Source of the DNA: Streptomyces sp. HUAS 15-9
Lineage (GTDB): Bacteria > Actinomycetota > Actinomycetes > Streptomycetales > Streptomycetaceae
DNA: 64,000 bases
Direction of reading: 5' to 3'
Assembly: GCF_025642155.1 (NCBI RefSeq)
Contig: NZ_CP106798.1
Coordinates: forward strand, 1,364,001 to 1,428,000
Shown: positions 60,736-64,000 of the stretch, piece after piece
Layout of the letters: each line of letters begins with the position of its first letter
Position numbering within the stretch: position 1 is the stretch's first letter
The notes under the pieces: generated by a model
What the model was told of the DNA's origin: nothing
The model's input: only the letters and a program-made list of their open reading frames with translations
Database searches by the model: none
Position numbers and translations under genes: made by a program

Positions 60736-61564
60736 GGACCTTGCCGACGCGCACGGCGTCGAGGAACGCGAGCACCGCCTGCTCGATGCCGCGCTGCCGG
60801 GCGACCGGCACCCAGTCCCCGCGCCGCCGTACCGTCGGCTGCCCCTTGTGGTCGATCACCTCGGCGAGGTTGACCACCTGGCGCTTGGTGTCCTGCCCTG
60901 AGACCTCGAGGATCTCCTCGGCCGAGCCGCTGAGCCGGTTCATCACGCCGAGCGCGGTGAAGCCGTCCCCGGCGAGCTGGAGCACCACGTGGTGGAGCAG
61001 CCCGTCCTCCAGGCGGGCGCGCACGGTCACGTCGTCGACCGCGCCCGGCACCAGGAAGCGCAGCGTGTCCACGACGTGGATGAAGTCGTCGAGGATCATC
61101 GTGCGGGGTTGCTCCGGCAGCCCGATGCGGTTCTTCTGCATCAGGATCAGCTCGCGCGGGTGGTCGGCGCACTGGGCGTACCCGGGGGCGTAGCGCCGGT
61201 TGAAGCCGACGGCGAGGGAGACGTCGCGCTCCTCGGCGAGCTTCACGAGGCGCTCGGAGTCGGCGAGTTCGTAGGCGAGCGGCTTGTCGACGTAGGTCGG
61301 TACGCCCGCCTCCAGGAGCCGGGTGACGATCTCGGGGTGCGCGGGGGTGGGCGCGTGCACGAAGGCGGCGTCGAGGTCCTGGGCGAGCAGCGAGTCCAGG
61401 GTCGTGTGCCGTCGGCCGGCGGGGAGGTGGAGGCCGTCGGCGACCCGGGCGAGGGTCTCGCGCGTGCGGGTCTGCAAGTGCAGGTCGATGCCGGGCCGCA
61501 TGCCGAGCACCGGCAGGTATGCCTTCTGCGCGATGTCGCCGAGTCCGATGCAGCCGACCTTCAC
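60653..61564 (-). CDS. Gfo/Idh/MocA-family oxidoreductase
   Basis: 303 residues. The N-terminal Rossmann fold has KVGCIGLGDIAQKAYLPVLG, and the signature YVDKPLAYELADSERLV follows. The C-terminal half carries DDFIHVVDTLRFL with the catalytic His. It should oxidise or reduce a sugar-like substrate with NAD(P). GTG 61564 has GGGGAG upstream. Its 3' end overlaps lnt by 83 nt. Confidence 0.87.
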   Translation of the reverse strand: MKVGCIGLGDIAQKAYLPVLGMRPGIDLHLQTRTRETLARVADGLHLPAGRRHTTLDSLLAQDLDAAFVHAPTPAHPEIVTRLLEAGVPTYVDKPLAYELADSERLVKLAEERDVSLAVGFNRRYAPGYAQCADHPRELILMQKNRIGLPEQPRTMILDDFIHVVDTLRFLVPGAVDDVTVRARLEDGLLHHVVLQLAGDGFTALGVMNRLSGSAEEILEVSGQDTKRQVVNLAEVIDHKGQPTVRRRGDWVPVARQRGIEQAVLAFLDAVRVGKVLSARDALATHELCERVVHAVQESSGAA

Positions 61565-61574
61565 GTGCTCTCCC

Positions 61575-62747
61575 CTAGCGGTTGCCTACCGGTGCCCTTC
61601 CGGAAGCATACGGCGGCCGCCAGTCGGCGATGCCGTCGTAGCCGCGCAGGAAGAACGCCGGTCCGGCGAGCGACAGTGCGGCGAGCGCGGTGTTGCGTAC
61701 GGCGATGGCGGCGCGGTTGCCGGTCATGTCGAGCCGGGCGACCTTGACGGCCCGGCGGGCGATCGCCGTCGTACGGGGCAGCCGGGCAGCCGTGTAGGCG
61801 GCCAGGTCGCCGGCGTGGTGGGCGAGGACGACGGCGTCCTCGACGGCCTGGTTGCCGCCCTGGCCGAGGGTCGGGGGCATGGCGTGCGCGGCGTCGCCGA
61901 GCAGCGCCACCCGGCCGCGGTGGAAGGCGGGCAGCGGGTCGGCGAGATGGTGGACGTCGTGGCGCAGCACGTCCTCGGGGCGGGCGGCCGCGATGACGGC
62001 CGGGATCGGGTCGTGCCAGTCGCCGTACCGGCGGGCGAGTTCGGCCCGCTCGTCGTCCGGCGCGTGTTGCCCGGCGGGGGTCATGGCGGCGCCGTACGCA
62101 TACACCCGGCCGTCCTTGAGCGGGTGTGTGCCCCAGAGACGGCCCCGGCCCCAGGTCTCGTGCGAGGCGAACTCGGCGCCGGGGAGCGGGATCACGACCC
62201 GCCAGGTGGTGAACCCTGCGTAGACCGGACCGGGATGCCCGGGGAAGAGCGCGCCGCGTGCGGCGGAGTCGATGCCGTCGGCGGCCACCACCAGGTCGGC
62301 CTCCAGTTCGCCGTCGGCGGTGGTGACCCGGGCGGGCCGGTCGGTGTCGCCGGGGTCGGCGACGGTGGCGGCGGCGGTACGGACGGTGCCGGGCGGGAGT
62401 TGCGCGGCGAGGCTGTTGACGAGGGTGGCCCGGTGCAGCAGGACGAGGGGGCCGCCGAAGCGGGCCGCGGCGGCGTCGGCGCTGGTGCGCGAGAGCCAGC
62501 GGCCGCGCGGGGTGCGCAGTCCGCCGTCGCCCTGCCAGGCGGCGAGGTCGCGGATCTCCTCGCCGATGCCGATGACGTCCAGGGCGCGCAGGGCGTTCGG
62601 GGACAGCGAGATGGCCGCGCCGACCGGCTCCAGGGAGCGGGCCCGCTCCAGGACGGTGACCTGCCAGTTCCGGCGGTGCAGGGCCGCGGCCGCGGTCAGG
62701 CCCCCGATACCGCCGCCGATGACGACGGCGCGTGACGACTGTGCCAT
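61575..62747 (-). CDS. FAD-dependent aromatic-ring-type monooxygenase
   Basis: 390 residues, a group A flavoprotein hydroxylase. VVIGGGIGGLTAAAALHRRN binds FAD adenine, VVAADGIDSAAR is the DG motif and GDAAHAMPPTLGQGGN the second FAD site. It should hydroxylate an aromatic or polyketide substrate using NAD(P)H and O2. A divergent TetR regulator with twin operator sites between suggests induction by the substrate. It ends 10 nt before the oxidoreductase start, so both may be co-transcribed. Confidence 0.9.
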   Translation of the reverse strand: MAQSSRAVVIGGGIGGLTAAAALHRRNWQVTVLERARSLEPVGAAISLSPNALRALDVIGIGEEIRDLAAWQGDGGLRTPRGRWLSRTSADAAAARFGGPLVLLHRATLVNSLAAQLPPGTVRTAAATVADPGDTDRPARVTTADGELEADLVVAADGIDSAARGALFPGHPGPVYAGFTTWRVVIPLPGAEFASHETWGRGRLWGTHPLKDGRVYAYGAAMTPAGQHAPDDERAELARRYGDWHDPIPAVIAAARPEDVLRHDVHHLADPLPAFHRGRVALLGDAAHAMPPTLGQGGNQAVEDAVVLAHHAGDLAAYTAARLPRTTAIARRAVKVARLDMTGNRAAIAVRNTALAALSLAGPAFFLRGYDGIADWRPPYASGRAPVGNR

Positions 62748-62788
62748 GGCTCCTCCTGATGCAGGGCGCGCCGCGGCGGACCCGGCGC

Positions 62789-62835
62789 ACTACAGATGTA
62801 GTTGGGCGACTCCTCGACCGTACTACAGGCGTAGT
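62789..62835. promoter_or_regulatory. Twin palindromic TetR operators
   Basis: ACTACagatGTAGT (62789-62802) and ACTACaggcGTAGT (62822-62835) are perfect 5-bp palindromes with 4-bp spacers, 33 bp apart centre to centre, between the divergent monooxygenase and tetR-type genes. This suits two TetR dimers on one face of the helix. Confidence 0.78.
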
Positions 62836-62855
62836 TGCGCGGGTAGGGTCGTCCC

Positions 62856-63446
62856 ATGTCCGTACGCACCCCGAGCACCTCCCGTGCCGATCTGATCGCC
62901 GACACCGCTCTCACCCTGCTCGCCGAGCGCGGTATGCGCGGGCTGACGCACCGGGCGGTGGACGAGGCGGCCGGGCTGCCGCAGGGCTCGACGTCCAATC
63001 TGGCGCGCACCCGGCAGGCGCTGCTGGAGCTCGCCGTACGGCGGCACGCCGAGCGGGAGGCACGGCTGCTGGCGGTGGGCGAGATGCCGGATCCGAGCGG
63101 CGGGCTCGACGCACTGACCGAGGGGCTGGCCCTGGCGGTGCACCGCACCCTGACCCGGAACCGCGCGTTGCTCGTCGCCCGCTACGAACTGGCCCTGGAG
63201 GCCACCCGACGCCCCGAGCTGCGCGCCTTCTACGACGCGACGGGCGCCGTCTTCCGCGAGCAGCTGACCGCGATGCTCACCGCCGTGGGCTCGCCCGACC
63301 CGGCCCGGCATGTGCTGTCGCTGGTCGCCTGGGCGGACGGGCTGATGTTCTCCTGCGTCGCGGGGACGTTCAACGCGGAGGTGCCGGATCTGGACGAGGT
63401 GCGGGCGGGGCTGCGGGAGCTGCTGACGGGCATGCTGGGCCGCTGA
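62856..63446 (+). CDS. TetR-family transcriptional regulator
   Basis: 196 residues. The N-terminal helix-turn-helix (ADTALTLLAERGMRGLTHRA, LPQGSTSNLARTRQALLELA) is followed by an alpha-helical ligand-binding domain. It is divergent from the FAD monooxygenase, and the twin operators in the gap indicate repression of both genes. ATG 62856 follows the second operator by 20 nt. Confidence 0.9.
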   Translation: MSVRTPSTSRADLIADTALTLLAERGMRGLTHRAVDEAAGLPQGSTSNLARTRQALLELAVRRHAEREARLLAVGEMPDPSGGLDALTEGLALAVHRTLTRNRALLVARYELALEATRRPELRAFYDATGAVFREQLTAMLTAVGSPDPARHVLSLVAWADGLMFSCVAGTFNAEVPDLDEVRAGLRELLTGMLGR

Positions 63447-63483
63447 AGCCGGCGTCCCGGGGGGGCCGACGTCAGCTCGGGTC

Positions 63484-63511
63484 CTCCCATGCCCCTCGTA
63501 CGGGGCGGGAG
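63484..63511 (+). terminator. Terminator after the tetR-type gene
   Basis: CTCCC/GGGAG and GCCCC/GGGGC form a stem with a two-base bulge around the loop TCGTAC, 38 nt after the stop. Confidence 0.6.
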
Positions 63512-63582
63512 ACCACCCTTGTGAGGGATCATCCGCCCTTACCCTGTTCCAACGCCGCAGCCGACGCAGCAGAGTTGCGCGG

Positions 63583-64000
63583 GTGTATCGATCGACGACC
63601 TCCGCAGCGCTCCTGGTCACCGTGGCCGTCTCGGCCCTCTCCGGCTGTGTGACCGTCCAGCGGTCGCCGACGCCCGGGCCACCACCGGCGGGGGCGCCGT
63701 CGCGGTCCTCGGCGCCCCGGACGGACGGCAGCGCGAAGCCGAGGGTCGTACAGGCGCCGGCCCGGGAAGCGCTGGAGATGGTCGGTCCGTCCCGCCGCCC
63801 GAAGCGCTCAGGCGACCCGGCCCCTCCCCCACAGCCGCCCGGGCTCCCCCGCTCCCCCACGCCCCCGGCCCCGCAGCCACACGCTGCGCCCCGGCACCAG
63901 CCCCCCGCCGTTATCCCGGATGTACCCCGGTCCGTCCCCAAGGCCCCCGACGTGTGCGCGCTGGGAACGGAATACGGCGGCTGGCGTCCGGACAGCCCGG
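63583..64000 (+). CDS. Proline-rich lipoprotein, 3' end outside the window
   Basis: The frame is open from GTG 63583 to the right edge (139 codons). The N terminus is a lipoprotein signal peptide: basic start, hydrophobic core (SAALLVTVAVSALSGC) and lipobox LSGC with Cys at residue 21. A long Pro/Ser/Arg-rich linker follows, then KAPDVCALGTEYGGWRPDSP, which begins a domain seen in conserved Streptomyces secreted proteins. It is anchored outside the membrane. Function unknown. Confidence 0.75.
   Translation, partial: MYRSTTSAALLVTVAVSALSGCVTVQRSPTPGPPPAGAPSRSSAPRTDGSAKPRVVQAPAREALEMVGPSRRPKRSGDPAPPPQPPGLPRSPTPPAPQPHAAPRHQPPAVIPDVPRSVPKAPDVCALGTEYGGWRPDSP

Noticed and set aside
1..64000. tRNA, rRNA and insertion-sequence genes
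   Set aside because: Scanning by eye found no T-loop-type GGTTCRANNCC with matching stems, no rRNA-like block and no transposase frame; short RNAs may have been missed without a covariance search.

Overview
The window is high-GC actinobacterial DNA, almost certainly from a Streptomyces chromosome. Third codon positions are nearly always G or C, GTG and TTG starts are common, several ATG starts lie 6-8 nt after a -10-like hexamer with no Shine-Dalgarno (leaderless pattern), and typical Streptomyces families are present (DUF6493, Imm21, a third divergent EF-Tu, MASE1, GAF-PP2C phosphatase, an ATP-grasp peptide pair). I saw no rRNA, tRNA, CRISPR array, insertion sequence or attachment site.

Layout. 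1-8.5 kb: a DUF6493 protein (cut by the left edge), an ACT-GNAT protein, a trans-sulfuration enzyme with a divergent Lrp regulator, a DUF885 peptidase-like protein, an orphan Imm21 protein, and a rhodanese with a second divergent Lrp regulator. 8.5-12.7 kb: the SbcCD nuclease operon, with sbcC interrupted by a one-base frameshift. 12.9-18 kb: a GAF-PP2C phosphatase, a MASE1 membrane protein, a YigZ protein, a SixA-type phosphatase coupled to a CysRS/MshC-like protein without catalytic motifs, and a CoA-binding protein. 18.2-25.7 kb: an amino-acid permease, an ArsR/CDF metal-efflux pair, a YbaK deacylase, an XRE-cupin regulator divergent from an EamA exporter, two left-handed beta-helix proteins and a DedA protein.

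26-42 kb is the main specialised-metabolism locus: a tightly coupled six-gene minus-strand operon about 15.1 kb long. Its first gene encodes two nitropropane-dioxygenase-like (PfaD-type) domains fused to KS-AT-ACP-KR, and its second encodes KS-AT-DH-PPTase. A discrete ACP, an alpha/beta hydrolase, a GT1-type glycosyltransferase and a methyltransferase follow. The domain set is that of a PUFA-synthase-like or enediyne-like iterative PKS split over two proteins, and the tailoring genes suggest a glycosylated, methylated lipid. A degenerate YbhN-type membrane gene converges on the operon, and a sigma-like/zinc-finger membrane protein lies upstream.

42-51.5 kb: the sigma-like protein, a DUF7691-like protein, a DUF4442 thioesterase-fold protein, a tandem pair of Pro/Gln-rich membrane-anchored proteins (the first killed by an amber codon), a spermidine-synthase-like protein, a cysteine-free EF-Tu with a structured leader, an AlkD-like protein and a TVP38 membrane protein. 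51.5-55.4 kb: a thiolase divergent from an HxlR regulator, then a decayed sugar-type operon (oxidoreductase with a nonsense codon, PmoA fragment fused by deletion to a frameshifted cupin gene) whose LacI-type operator is still intact.

55.5-64 kb: uppP, a small conserved-looking protein, a graspetide precursor and its ATP-grasp ligase without the usual neighbouring methyltransferase, a SnoaL-like protein, apolipoprotein N-acyltransferase, a second Gfo/Idh/MocA oxidoreductase, an FAD monooxygenase with a divergent TetR regulator and twin palindromic operators, and the start of a proline-rich lipoprotein cut by the right edge. Gene functions come from reading the translated sequence without a database search. 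Several lesions are single bases and could be sequencing errors.
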